In this document: positions 44,026-52,534 of the stretch, in pieces
Layout: each line of letters begins with the position of its first letter
How positions within the stretch are numbered: the first letter of the stretch is position 1
Assembly (NCBI GenBank): GCA_047612385.1
Contig: JBLGAR010000002.1
Coordinates: forward strand, 1 to 64,000
DNA: 64,000 nt
Direction: 5' to 3'
DNA from: JBALVT01 sp047612385
GTDB lineage: Bacteria > Pseudomonadota > Gammaproteobacteria > Pseudomonadales > Halieaceae
Notes under the pieces: model-generated
The model's database searches: none
Seen by the model: only the letters and a program-made list of their open reading frames with translations
What the model was told of the DNA's origin: nothing
Program-made: the position numbers and the translations under genes

Positions 44026-45270
44026 CTATTTACCTTCTGCCTCTGCCTCTTCCTCTTCAGCATGTAAAACGGTACCCACCGGATTGATCGCGACTTGCAA
44101 CGTCGACTGCGTTTTATACCGTTGCGGCAAAGCGGGGATGGTCAGCACGCGCCATATACTGATGATCGCCAGTAGCGCCAGGGCAAAGGCCATCAAGAGA
44201 AAGAAACTCTGCAGACCGAAAACTTTCATCCAAAATGCCACAGTAATGGGGCCTGTGATGGAGGTCATCCCGGATAGCAACACCATCGTACCGCTTGCGG
44301 GCACAATTTCTTCGGGGTGCAAGTGGTCGTTGGTAAGCGCTGAGACAACTGAGTACATCGATAAGCAAAAGCCTCCAAATACAAAAGAAAGAACATACAA
44401 CCTGGCTGAGGCCTCTGTTTCAAAGCTGGCAAACACAGCGGCAATAACCGCGACAATGCTTGAAATACCCAGGACCCAACGTCGGTCCACCATGTCGGAG
44501 AGTTTCCCCAACGGCCATTGCACAACCATACCACCGGCCATTATTGACGCCATAAAATAGGCCACTTCAGCCACCGTAAAGCCTAACTTGGTAGCATACA
44601 CTGCGCCCATACCGAAGATGACGCTGGCGGTCCACTGGTTTAGGATAATACCCATCACCCCCATAGGCGCCCTGCGCCATATATGAGCGATACTCACCCG
44701 ATCTGTTTGCTCAATAGGTGGGGCGGTGACCACCGTAAGCAGAATGGGTACCGCCGCCACACTAACCATAACGGAGATCACGATAAATAAGGTAAACCCT
44801 GCCGGGTCAGCAATGGTAAGCATAAACTGCCCGGCAAAAATTCCAGCTAGCAGTATTACCATGTAGATAGAAAGAACCTGACCCCGGGTCTCGTTGTCGG
44901 AGGCCTGATTCAACCAGCTTTCAGCCACAACATAGATTGCCGAAAACGCAAATCCCGTCAACAGGCGCATCGCTGCCCAGGTCCAGGGCTCTACGTAAAG
45001 CGAGTGCACAAGGATCGTCACCGACGCAACGGCAGACAAAGCCGCAAACATTCGAATATGACCCACTTTTTGTATCAATCCGGGAGCGAGTAAGGAGCCA
45101 CCGAGAAACCCGGCGAAATAGCAGGACATCAATAGCCCAATCAGCGAGTCGTCAAAGCCCTCGAGCTCCGCCCGTATGCCCAGCAAACTTCCCTGCACAC
45201 CCACCGCGAGACCGATAAGGGAAAGCCCTAAAAACAATGGCCAAATTGAGAAAATAGTTCTAACTGACAT
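44026..45270 (-). CDS. MFS transporter, YcaD-like
   Basis: 414 residues with about 12 membrane segments. The N-terminal GVQGSLLGIRAELEGFDDSLIGLLMSCYFAGF and ESWLNQASDNETRGQVLSIY motifs are typical of YcaD-type MFS proteins; LGKLSDMVDRR is the inter-domain MFS loop. Substrate unknown. It ends in an odd acidic run (HAEEEEAEAEGK). Divergent from the TlpA-like gene. Confidence 0.85.
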   Translation of the reverse strand: MSVRTIFSIWPLFLGLSLIGLAVGVQGSLLGIRAELEGFDDSLIGLLMSCYFAGFLGGSLLAPGLIQKVGHIRMFAALSAVASVTILVHSLYVEPWTWAAMRLLTGFAFSAIYVVAESWLNQASDNETRGQVLSIYMVILLAGIFAGQFMLTIADPAGFTLFIVISVMVSVAAVPILLTVVTAPPIEQTDRVSIAHIWRRAPMGVMGIILNQWTASVIFGMGAVYATKLGFTVAEVAYFMASIMAGGMVVQWPLGKLSDMVDRRWVLGISSIVAVIAAVFASFETEASARLYVLSFVFGGFCLSMYSVVSALTNDHLHPEEIVPASGTMVLLSGMTSITGPITVAFWMKVFGLQSFFLLMAFALALLAIISIWRVLTIPALPQRYKTQSTLQVAINPVGTVLHAEEEEAEAEGK

Positions 45271-45467
45271 GGGTGAATACGCAATAATAAAAAGCGCCTC
45301 ACTCTACACCGCAAAACCCTGAAAAAAAAGCGTTATGGATATGCATTATTGTCCACTAAAAATGCGTGCAAAGATCGCTAGGCTGCGCTGTTCAGAGCGA
45401 ATCCTATGGTGCACAATGCGGAGGAATCTGTCGCCGTCACGCGACAACCGTAAAACAGAGCTACCCG

Positions 45468-45968
45468 ATGCGCCTTATCCGTTTACTACTAGCACTATGC
45501 CTTCTACTGCCTGTGTGTTCGCTTGCAGCTGGAGTCGCTGTTGGAGACATCGCGCCCGAGGTTGAATTGATCCAGTTGCCAGAAGATGGCAGCAGCGCAA
45601 GCCTGAGTTCTTTGCGGGGCAAGGTAGTCTACCTGGATTTTTGGGCCTCCTGGTGCGGCCCTTGCCGACTGTCTTTCCCTCAATTGGAGGCGATGCGAAC
45701 AGAACTAAGGCCCAGAGGCTTCGAAGTGTTCGCAATTAACGTTGACGAGATTAAAGAAGACGCTCTGAGATTTTTGGCCGAACTGCCCGTCAGCTATCCC
45801 GTGGTGCACGATGCGGCGGGCGATACCCCTGCCAAGTGGGGCATTCTAGGAATGCCCACGGGCTTTTTGATTGATCGCGAAGGCACGGTTCGCAAAGTTC
45901 ACACAGGTTATCGTAAAAGTGATGGTGTCGCGCTTCGCGCAGAAATACTAAAACTGTTGGAGGAGTAA
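45468..45968 (+). CDS. Exported TlpA/ResA-like thioredoxin
   Basis: Periplasmic thiol-disulfide oxidoreductase, 166 residues from the ATG at 45468 (GAG 7 nt upstream). The start lies at a signal peptide MRLIRLLLALCLLLPVCSLA; the open frame continues 34 codons further upstream but that part is not signal-like. WASWCGPC places the redox pair at Cys63/Cys66, and GMPTGFLIDREG has the cis-proline. First gene of the cluster with DUF4266, DUF3570 and ApbE, so it may keep a cysteine-containing partner reduced. Confidence 0.92.
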   Translation: MRLIRLLLALCLLLPVCSLAAGVAVGDIAPEVELIQLPEDGSSASLSSLRGKVVYLDFWASWCGPCRLSFPQLEAMRTELRPRGFEVFAINVDEIKEDALRFLAELPVSYPVVHDAAGDTPAKWGILGMPTGFLIDREGTVRKVHTGYRKSDGVALRAEILKLLEE

Positions 45969-45972
45969 ATCA

Positions 45973-46179
45973 GTGCGTTTTGTCTTAATGCTTGTCGCTG
46001 CGCTTAGCCTTGGAGCCTGTGAAACGGTTCAACCCTGGGAGAGGGGCACTCTGTCAAAAGAGGAGATGGCATGGCAGCCGGATCTAATGGAGTCGAATCT
46101 GCGAGGCCAGATTCACGCTAGTAAAGAAGCATCATCCGGCGGATCGGGTGCTGCTGGTGGTGGATGCGGATGTAACTGA
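45973..46179 (+). CDS. DUF4266 lipoprotein with C-terminal CGC motif
   Basis: 68 residues: lipobox LSLGAC (Cys16), the DUF4266 core (PWERGTLSKEEMAWQPDLMESNLRGQIHASKE, shown here only to name it by its PWERG and MAW blocks), then Ser/Gly/Ala-rich tail ending GGGCGCN. The two C-terminal cysteines around a Gly are a plausible redox or metal site for the neighbouring thioredoxin. GTG start 4 nt after the TlpA stop. Confidence 0.87.
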   Translation: MRFVLMLVAALSLGACETVQPWERGTLSKEEMAWQPDLMESNLRGQIHASKEASSGGSGAAGGGCGCN

Positions 46180-47339
46180 TGGCTGGCTCAAAACTGGAGC
46201 AGCACCCTACCCTGCTGGCACTCACATCCAGTGCCTTACTGCTGCCGGCCTACCAGAATGCCCAAGCAGATGCGCCACCGGATTTCACCGAGGTGGGCGT
46301 GCGTTACGGTCAATATCAGGAAGACGATGCCAGGGCTAGTAAAACGATTAGTGGTTCCAGCGAACGCTACAAAATAGACGTTACCCAATTTCACTTGACC
46401 ACACCGGTCAGCGACAATTGGTCGTTGGCACTGGATGTCCAGTATGAAGATATGAGCGGCGCTTCCCCCTGGTTTGTAGGGCAGAATTTCGAAGGCGACC
46501 CTAAAGTTATTATGAGCGGAGCCAGTATTGCCGACACTCGCACCGATGTCAGCCTAACCACACGCTACTACTACGACCGCGGCAATATTGGCGTGAGTTA
46601 CAATCGCTCTGAAGAAGATGATTACGAATCCGATGCGATTGGCATCGAGACCTCCTTCAATGATGCCGCTGGCCTAACCACCTATAGCGTGGCAATCAGT
46701 GCCTCAAGCGATGACATTGAACCCACCCAGGGCACCACTCCTACCAACACGCTAAAGGATGAAAAGGATATTCGCTCTGGCTGGGTTGGCGTAACCCGCA
46801 TCATCAGTAAGCGGGGAATATTACGATTTGGTTTGGGCTACACCTACAGAGAGGGCTTTCTAACCGATACCTACAAGCTCAATGATGCACGCCCGGACGA
46901 ACGCAAAGAGTGGACAGCAAGTACTGGCTATAGACACTTCTTTATCAACGCCAATGCCGCACTGCACGCAGACTACCGCTACTTCAACGACGACTGGGGC
47001 ATCAGCTCCCACACGATTGACCTGGCGTGGCACCAGAACATAGGTCACCGCACTCAAATTGTCCCCTTTTTGCGTTACTACACTCAGGACGAAGCCGACT
47101 TCTTTTCCAATGCTGTGGATTTTAGCGAGCGTTATTATGCCGACGACTATCGCCTGTCTTCTTTTGGCGCCATCTCAGGTGGGCTGCGGTTGAACTACAG
47201 CTTTAGCAATTGGCGTCTCAACTTGAGCTCGGAGCGCTATAGCGCCAGCGGCAGTGTGGGCAGCTATGGAGGAGAAGAATCACCAGGCCTGGTTAAGTAC
47301 TGGCGCTATGGCATCGGCCTGAATTACCTTTTCAAGTAG
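46179..47339 (+). CDS. DUF3570 outer-membrane beta-barrel protein
   Basis: 386 residues with an N-terminal signal-like segment (about 9-31, LLALTSSALLLPAYQNAQA) and a body of alternating polar/aromatic strands ending in the typical outer-membrane phenylalanine-type terminus (GIGLNYLFK). DUF3570 proteins are predicted porin-like barrels of unknown function. The ATG overlaps the DUF4266 stop (TGATG). Its partner genes suggest an exported electron-transfer or metal-handling role. Confidence 0.87.
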   Translation: MAGSKLEQHPTLLALTSSALLLPAYQNAQADAPPDFTEVGVRYGQYQEDDARASKTISGSSERYKIDVTQFHLTTPVSDNWSLALDVQYEDMSGASPWFVGQNFEGDPKVIMSGASIADTRTDVSLTTRYYYDRGNIGVSYNRSEEDDYESDAIGIETSFNDAAGLTTYSVAISASSDDIEPTQGTTPTNTLKDEKDIRSGWVGVTRIISKRGILRFGLGYTYREGFLTDTYKLNDARPDERKEWTASTGYRHFFINANAALHADYRYFNDDWGISSHTIDLAWHQNIGHRTQIVPFLRYYTQDEADFFSNAVDFSERYYADDYRLSSFGAISGGLRLNYSFSNWRLNLSSERYSASGSVGSYGGEESPGLVKYWRYGIGLNYLFK

Positions 47340-47353
47340 CGGCTGCGGTTATC

Positions 47354-48256
47354 GTGGAGCGCATTGAACAACAGTTCGTCGCCATGGGGGGGCTATGCCG
47401 ACTCAAAATTGATTGTGACGACCCCTCTTTAGCGCAGAAGGGGATTGCCGCCAGCCAAGGGGAAGTTTTCAGGCTGGAAAAAAAGTACAGCCGTTATCTG
47501 AAAGATTCGATCACCCAGAAAATTAACGCGCTGGCCGGAACGGGTGAAGCGCTGGACATCGATTCTGAAACTGCCGGGCTTTTGCAGTACGCCGACACCT
47601 TATGGCGCCACAGTGACGGAAGCTTTGATATAAGCTCGGGAATCCTGCGACAGGCCTGGAATTTCAAAACGGGCCGAGTACCGCTGCCAAGCGATCTCGA
47701 ACCACTGCTTCGGCTCATTGGTTGGGAAAACGTAACCTGGAATGCAGCATCGGTTTATCTAGGTATCCGCGGTATGGAAATAGACCTTGGCGGATTTGTA
47801 AAAGAGTATGCCTGTGACAGTGTTGCCCGTATATTGCGCGGCATGGGCTTAAACCAGGCTCTTGTTGATCTTGCCGGAGATATCGCCGTTACCGGGACAC
47901 AACACAGTGGCGACCCCTGGCTCATCGGCATACGCCAGCCCAACCGAAAATCAGAGGCCATCGCAAAAGTGGGAATCTCCCACGGTGGTTTAGCCAGCAG
48001 CGGTGATTACGAGCGCTGTATAGAAATGAACGGGAAGCGCTACGGCCATATTCTAGACCCGAAAACGGGATGGCCTATAGAGGGCCTCACCGCCGTTAGC
48101 ATAATCGCAGATCAGTGCCTGGTGGCAGGCAGCGCAGCCACTATGGCGATGCTAAAACCACAACCTCTCGCGCTGGAATGGCTGGCACAGCTGGGGCTAC
48201 CCTGGTTCGCTGTGGATAGACATATGCGATGCTATGGGCAAATATTTGAAACCTGA
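47354..48256 (+). CDS. apbE: FAD:protein FMN transferase (ApbE family)
   Basis: Attaches FMN covalently to Ser/Thr of exported proteins. 300 residues with DLGGFVKEYACD, NQALVDLAGDIAVTG, GHILDPKTGWPI and the late AGSAATMAML block, all ApbE hallmarks. The start GTG lacks a strong ribosome-binding site, and there is no clear signal peptide or lipobox, so it may act in the cytoplasm or the start may be misplaced. No D-G-x-(S/T)-G-A-T flavinylation motif is visible in the neighbouring proteins, so its target is unknown. Confidence 0.92.
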   Translation: MERIEQQFVAMGGLCRLKIDCDDPSLAQKGIAASQGEVFRLEKKYSRYLKDSITQKINALAGTGEALDIDSETAGLLQYADTLWRHSDGSFDISSGILRQAWNFKTGRVPLPSDLEPLLRLIGWENVTWNAASVYLGIRGMEIDLGGFVKEYACDSVARILRGMGLNQALVDLAGDIAVTGTQHSGDPWLIGIRQPNRKSEAIAKVGISHGGLASSGDYERCIEMNGKRYGHILDPKTGWPIEGLTAVSIIADQCLVAGSAATMAMLKPQPLALEWLAQLGLPWFAVDRHMRCYGQIFET

Positions 48257-48270
48257 TAGAGAGCAAAAGG

Positions 48271-48576
48271 CTAGCCAAAAGGTGGCGGTATCTCCTGGGC
48301 TTCAAAAAACGTAGCATTCACACCCTTGGGTGGATGCGCCCCCATAGCGGCCTGAAAAACGACCATGTGCTCAGTCTCAAAGTGGGCTTTCAAGGCTTCC
48401 AATGTATCCCAGTGTTCGGTCACTCTGATCGTTGTCGGATTACTCATCTCGACACTGAAGGTATAGTCGTCACAGCCAGCTTCCGCAAGGCTTGCCACCT
48501 CCATCACGCGCACAGCTTCAGTCAGGGCAAGAATATCCGCTTCAGTACTTTCTATTACAGCGTTTACAACAACCAT
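48271..48576 (-). CDS. Antibiotic biosynthesis monooxygenase (ABM) domain protein
   Basis: 101 residues forming one ABM/YgiN ferredoxin-like domain (EAGCDDYTFSVEMSNPTTIRVTEHW, LKAHFETEHM). Members are quinol or polyketide monooxygenases or heme-degrading proteins; the specific role is unknown. ATG with AGGA 7 nt upstream. Divergent from a Baeyer-Villiger monooxygenase. Confidence 0.88.
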   Translation of the reverse strand: MVVVNAVIESTEADILALTEAVRVMEVASLAEAGCDDYTFSVEMSNPTTIRVTEHWDTLEALKAHFETEHMVVFQAAMGAHPPKGVNATFFEAQEIPPPFG

Positions 48577-48590
48577 TCCATTTTCCTATT

Positions 48591-48600
48591 AGTTTAAACT
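48591..48600. promoter_or_regulatory. Candidate operator AGTTTAAACT
   Basis: A perfect 10-bp palindrome between the ABM gene and the divergent monooxygenase. The half-site AGTTTAA recurs upstream of the carotenoid oxygenase/monooxygenase pair and as a dyad upstream of the acyl-CoA ligase. Confidence 0.3.
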
Positions 48601-48769
48601 TTGCTTTAAAATTAGCGCTCAAATCAGTTTTCAAATTGGCTCCCGAATTCCTTCACACCGGGCCAACTTGTTCAAGCAAAAATAATAGTCTAAATAAATT
48701 TTGTATGCTCCTTCTTTTTCTCCCTATACTGAAAGCAATGACCTAACAATAGATCTCGAGGGTATCGCG

Positions 48770-50686
48770 ATGAGCAAATGGAACCAGTCGCTAGGCGAAG
48801 CTGACGAAGCAATGCTGCGGGAGGCACTTGAACTCGCCCACATCCCCGCTTTGCTAGCAGCTCTTGTTCACTTCAAGGGTAATACCGATCATTTTAAACA
48901 GGTGCAACCTCAATTCGACATCCTGGGGGAAGAGCAAGACGGCTTGAACGAGGAGCAAAGGCAAGTCGCACGGGAAATGGCCTTTGATACACTCAAGCAG
49001 TATCGAGATACGGGATGTCAGGACCTTCCTCGCGCCTCAGATACGGACGTTACTGACACCATGGCACTCATCACAGGCCAGGACACTGCTCAGGCCATAA
49101 ACCCGTTCCTACGGGAGGAACTCAATCTTTTCGGCGAAGACGGTCGCAAGGTGACGATTGACACACAGCAGATGGATGAGCACTACAAAGTCATTATCAT
49201 CGGCAGCGGTATGTCCGGTATTCTTGCGGCCATCCGATTACAGCAGCAGGGTATCCCGTTTGAAATTATGGAAAAAAATACCGACATCGGAGGCACCTGG
49301 CACGAAAATACCTACCCGGGCTGCCAAGTCGATTCCGCCAATCATTTATACAACTATATGTTCGAGCCCAACAATCAGTGGCCAGGTCACTACTCTGGCC
49401 AGGCAGACCTCTATGCCTATTTCAATGGCATTGTCGAAAAATACCGTCTTCGAGAACACATCCGCCTCAATACGTCAGTTATATCCAGTACCTACAACGA
49501 GGAAAATGGGCTCTGGCATGTTGAGACTGAATCCGATGGCAAACGTGAGACCCTGCTAGCCAGCAGTCTCATCAGTGCAGTGGGGCAACTCAATATTCCC
49601 AAATTTCCTGAGATAGAGGGGCTCGATTCCTTCGAAGGAGAGGCGTTCCACTCAGCGCGATGGGAACACCAGCACGACCTTAGTGGCAAAAACGTGATTG
49701 TCATCGGGACTGGCTGCAGCGCGGTTCAATTTGTCCCTCTTATCGCTCCCCAGTGTGGCCAGCTAACTGTTGTTCAGCGCACTCCGCCGTGGCTTCTACC
49801 AGTGGATGAGTATCACCTGGCGATGACAGAACAGGAACTGTGGCTGTTTAGAGAATTACCTTTTTACGCTCGCTGGCATCGCTTCTATCTTTTCCGTGGC
49901 CAGGCTGTGGATGGTTATCTCCCCCTGCTCTATGCCGATGAAAACTGGGAGGGAACAAACGGTGCGGTTAGCGAGGCCAATGCAATGTTTCGCGAAGGGC
50001 TAATCGAGTCCCTAAAAGAACAGGTCAATGGAGACAGCGAACTGCTTGGAAAACTCATTCCAAATTATCCAGTGGGCGGCAAAAGACCGGTACTGGACGA
50101 TGGCTCCTGGATAGGCACTTTGCAACGGGAAAACGTTACGCTGTGCACCCAGGGGATCGAGAAAATCGTCGCAGAGGGCGTTGTTATGGCAGACGGTTCC
50201 TTGCAACGCGCGGACGTCATCATCTACGGAACCGGGTTTCAGGCCGATCAATTCCTCACGCCGATGAAGGTTATCGGTAAAAATGGCGCGGAGTTGGTCA
50301 GCCAATGGGGAGGTGACCCACAGGCTTATAAAGGGGTGGTGATACCTCAGTTTCCGAATTTCTACTGTTTGTACGGGCCCAACACAAATATTGTGGTGGG
50401 CAGCAGTATCGTTTTCTTTGTGGAGTGTCAGATGCGTTATATTTCCGGCTGTATCAAGCTACAACTGGAAAATAGCTACAAAAGCCTGGAATGCAAACCA
50501 GAACCGCTCGCGCGTTATATCGAAGACATTGACGCACTGAACAAACAGCGCGCCTGGGGCTCACCCATCGTAAGCAGCTGGTATAAAAACGATCGAGGCC
50601 GGGTCACGCAAAATTGGCCGGGAACACATTGGGAATACTGGCAGCAGACCTTGGCCCCCAATCCGTCAGATTTCGAGGTAGCGTGA
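48770..50686 (+). CDS. Baeyer-Villiger monooxygenase, HAPMO-like with N-terminal extension
   Basis: FAD/NADPH enzyme inserting oxygen next to a ketone. 638 residues from the ATG at 48770 (GAGGG 7 nt upstream); this length and an N-terminal helical extension of about 140 residues resemble 4-hydroxyacetophenone monooxygenase (640). The FAD loop IIGSGMSGILAA is near 142-155, the BVMO fingerprint FEGEAFHSARW is at 288-298 and a second Rossmann loop VIGTGCSAVQF is near 310. The substrate cannot be read from sequence. First gene of the oxygenase island. Confidence 0.9.
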   Translation: MSKWNQSLGEADEAMLREALELAHIPALLAALVHFKGNTDHFKQVQPQFDILGEEQDGLNEEQRQVAREMAFDTLKQYRDTGCQDLPRASDTDVTDTMALITGQDTAQAINPFLREELNLFGEDGRKVTIDTQQMDEHYKVIIIGSGMSGILAAIRLQQQGIPFEIMEKNTDIGGTWHENTYPGCQVDSANHLYNYMFEPNNQWPGHYSGQADLYAYFNGIVEKYRLREHIRLNTSVISSTYNEENGLWHVETESDGKRETLLASSLISAVGQLNIPKFPEIEGLDSFEGEAFHSARWEHQHDLSGKNVIVIGTGCSAVQFVPLIAPQCGQLTVVQRTPPWLLPVDEYHLAMTEQELWLFRELPFYARWHRFYLFRGQAVDGYLPLLYADENWEGTNGAVSEANAMFREGLIESLKEQVNGDSELLGKLIPNYPVGGKRPVLDDGSWIGTLQRENVTLCTQGIEKIVAEGVVMADGSLQRADVIIYGTGFQADQFLTPMKVIGKNGAELVSQWGGDPQAYKGVVIPQFPNFYCLYGPNTNIVVGSSIVFFVECQMRYISGCIKLQLENSYKSLECKPEPLARYIEDIDALNKQRAWGSPIVSSWYKNDRGRVTQNWPGTHWEYWQQTLAPNPSDFEVA

Positions 50687-50744
50687 GGTATACCAACGGC
50701 TGCAGGCCTAAGCGCCTCGAACCACTTTGGGTGGCGTTGAAATA

Positions 50745-51785
50745 ATGTGGATGTTTCGTCGTGTTGGTGCCCTATTGCTTTGTGCACTCACTTTTTCAAT
50801 ATTGCAAGGCCACACTACATTTGCTCAGGCTAGAGGTAGCGACACCCTTTGCGAAACTGAAGCCGGCATCCTCGGCAAAACTGTCGCGATGGAAATGGTA
50901 CACGACGGTGAGTCGCGCAAGTTTCACTTACACCTGCCCAGCGCATATGACTGCCTCACCCCTTTGCCTCTCGTTATCGGTGTCCACGGTTATGGGGGTA
51001 ATGGACCGGATTTTGAAAAAAATACAGCCACAATGTTTGAACATGTGAACGAAAACAATTACATCGCCTTGTACCCCACCGCCATGTCTGCCAGCCCAGG
51101 CGGTGCTACCTCCTTTAACGACCTGGGCAGTCGCCATGATAGCGGACCCGATGGCAAGACCTGCAGTCGGCCCAGTACCGGCTACTATCCCTCTTTTGAT
51201 AACTGCGGTGCCGCTGAAGAGAAACGCGAGTGCAACTGGGGTACCAGCTGTGCGGATGACCTGGGCTTCTTTAAGAAACTAATCGCTTTTGCAAAAAACA
51301 ACTACGCCGTGGATTCATCGCGAATCTATATGTTGGGTTTCAGCCAGGGCGGGCAAACCGTCTCAACTCTCGCCTGCCCGCTGCAAAACGAGGTAACCGC
51401 CGTGGCTGCGATCCATGGGTTGGCTGCGAACGGTTATACCTGCGGGCCACAAAGCAAAGTGTCTTTGTTACAGATATGGGGGACGCGGGATGAATGGGTG
51501 CGAGCCGACGGCCGCCCGAGCGAAGACGCTGTGCAATATGACGCGGCGGATGAAGCCGCACAAGAATGGGCTAGTGCCCAGCACTGCGATAACGAAGCCA
51601 AGCAATACGGGGCCAGTGAAGGCAAAACCAGTGGTTGGTCCTGTGAGTCCCACTCTGCCTGTCAAACAGGCGCCGAAGTTGTGACCTGCAGCTGGCCGGG
51701 TGGGCATGTGTGGCCACGTTCCCAAGAGCTGGGCAACTTCGGCTTAAACACGATTTGGGAATTCTTTTCGGATAAAACCAAATAG
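50745..51785 (+). CDS. Secreted CE1/PHB-depolymerase-like esterase
   Basis: Exported alpha/beta hydrolase, 346 residues, with a signal peptide (about 1-28, ending TTFAQA). GVHGYGGNG is the oxyanion loop, GFSQGGQ holds the nucleophile Ser, WGTRDEW supplies the acid and GGHVW the His; this layout is that of LpqC/feruloyl-esterase/PHB-depolymerase family 1. Several Cys pairs (CSRPS, CGAAEEKREC, SCADD) suggest disulfides. An in-frame TTG six codons upstream is an alternative start. The substrate is probably an ester formed or used by the neighbouring oxygenases. Confidence 0.82.
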   Translation: MWMFRRVGALLLCALTFSILQGHTTFAQARGSDTLCETEAGILGKTVAMEMVHDGESRKFHLHLPSAYDCLTPLPLVIGVHGYGGNGPDFEKNTATMFEHVNENNYIALYPTAMSASPGGATSFNDLGSRHDSGPDGKTCSRPSTGYYPSFDNCGAAEEKRECNWGTSCADDLGFFKKLIAFAKNNYAVDSSRIYMLGFSQGGQTVSTLACPLQNEVTAVAAIHGLAANGYTCGPQSKVSLLQIWGTRDEWVRADGRPSEDAVQYDAADEAAQEWASAQHCDNEAKQYGASEGKTSGWSCESHSACQTGAEVVTCSWPGGHVWPRSQELGNFGLNTIWEFFSDKTK

Positions 51786-51838
51786 CGATTGAACGGGCGA
51801 AAAAAAATCCTTTGCGAGCCCTGGATGGATTCTTCATC

Positions 51839-52522
51839 CTAAATTGGCAGTGGAATAAATACCGAGGACGCCGCCTGAACCGCTGAGTTAAAATGTCGAT
51901 GATTCGCGTCACCTGCTATTTTAGCCATCATTTCCTGCAACACAATCAACTTGCCGAACAGCCGTTCAAAACTCAGATTATCCGTTACTCCACGATACTC
52001 ACTGGTTATCAGAAAATGAGCTCCATCGCTCTGACGACTATTTTTAAGCCGCCATAACAAAACCTCCACATTGTGTGCGCTAGTGATGAGCCGTTTCGAA
52101 TCGAGTTTGTCCAGCATAAACAATTCCGCATTGTAACCGTAGGCATAGCGAAGCATGCCCCCCAGCCCCACTGACAACGCAAACACTCGATCGCCTTTGA
52201 ACCGCGGATCAAACACCAGTTCTAAAGCGACTATTTCCTGACGATAGCTCAGCTCCGCAAATTTAAGTGCACCTTTTTGATTCTGTAATTGGTTCAAGCG
52301 GGACGCAATGGTGTTAGCAGGGCCTTTTGCCAATTCACCGGGGTTGCGCTTGTACAGTTTGGCCATCAGCTCTTTGACGAGCAGGCGACTTTCATCGATA
52401 AACTGGTCGGCGACCATATCAATATCGGACTTCGCAAGATTCTTCACCTCAAAGCCAGAACAACCTGATAGCAACGATGAGAGGAATAGAAGCACAGCCA
52501 GCGGCTTCAAATATGAATGCAC
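51839..52522 (-). CDS. Conserved hypothetical lipoprotein
   Basis: 227 residues with a signal peptide and lipobox LLSGC (Cys21), then a helical, charged domain without motifs I recognise (FDPRFKGDRVFALSVGLGGMLRYAYGYN in the middle). Probably on the inner leaflet of the outer membrane. Twelve nt after the downstream end of the monooxygenase gene that precedes it on the same strand. Confidence 0.65.
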   Translation of the reverse strand: MHSYLKPLAVLLFLSSLLSGCSGFEVKNLAKSDIDMVADQFIDESRLLVKELMAKLYKRNPGELAKGPANTIASRLNQLQNQKGALKFAELSYRQEIVALELVFDPRFKGDRVFALSVGLGGMLRYAYGYNAELFMLDKLDSKRLITSAHNVEVLLWRLKNSRQSDGAHFLITSEYRGVTDNLSFERLFGKLIVLQEMMAKIAGDANHRHFNSAVQAASSVFIPLPI

Positions 52523-52534
52523 AGCGCCCGCCCC

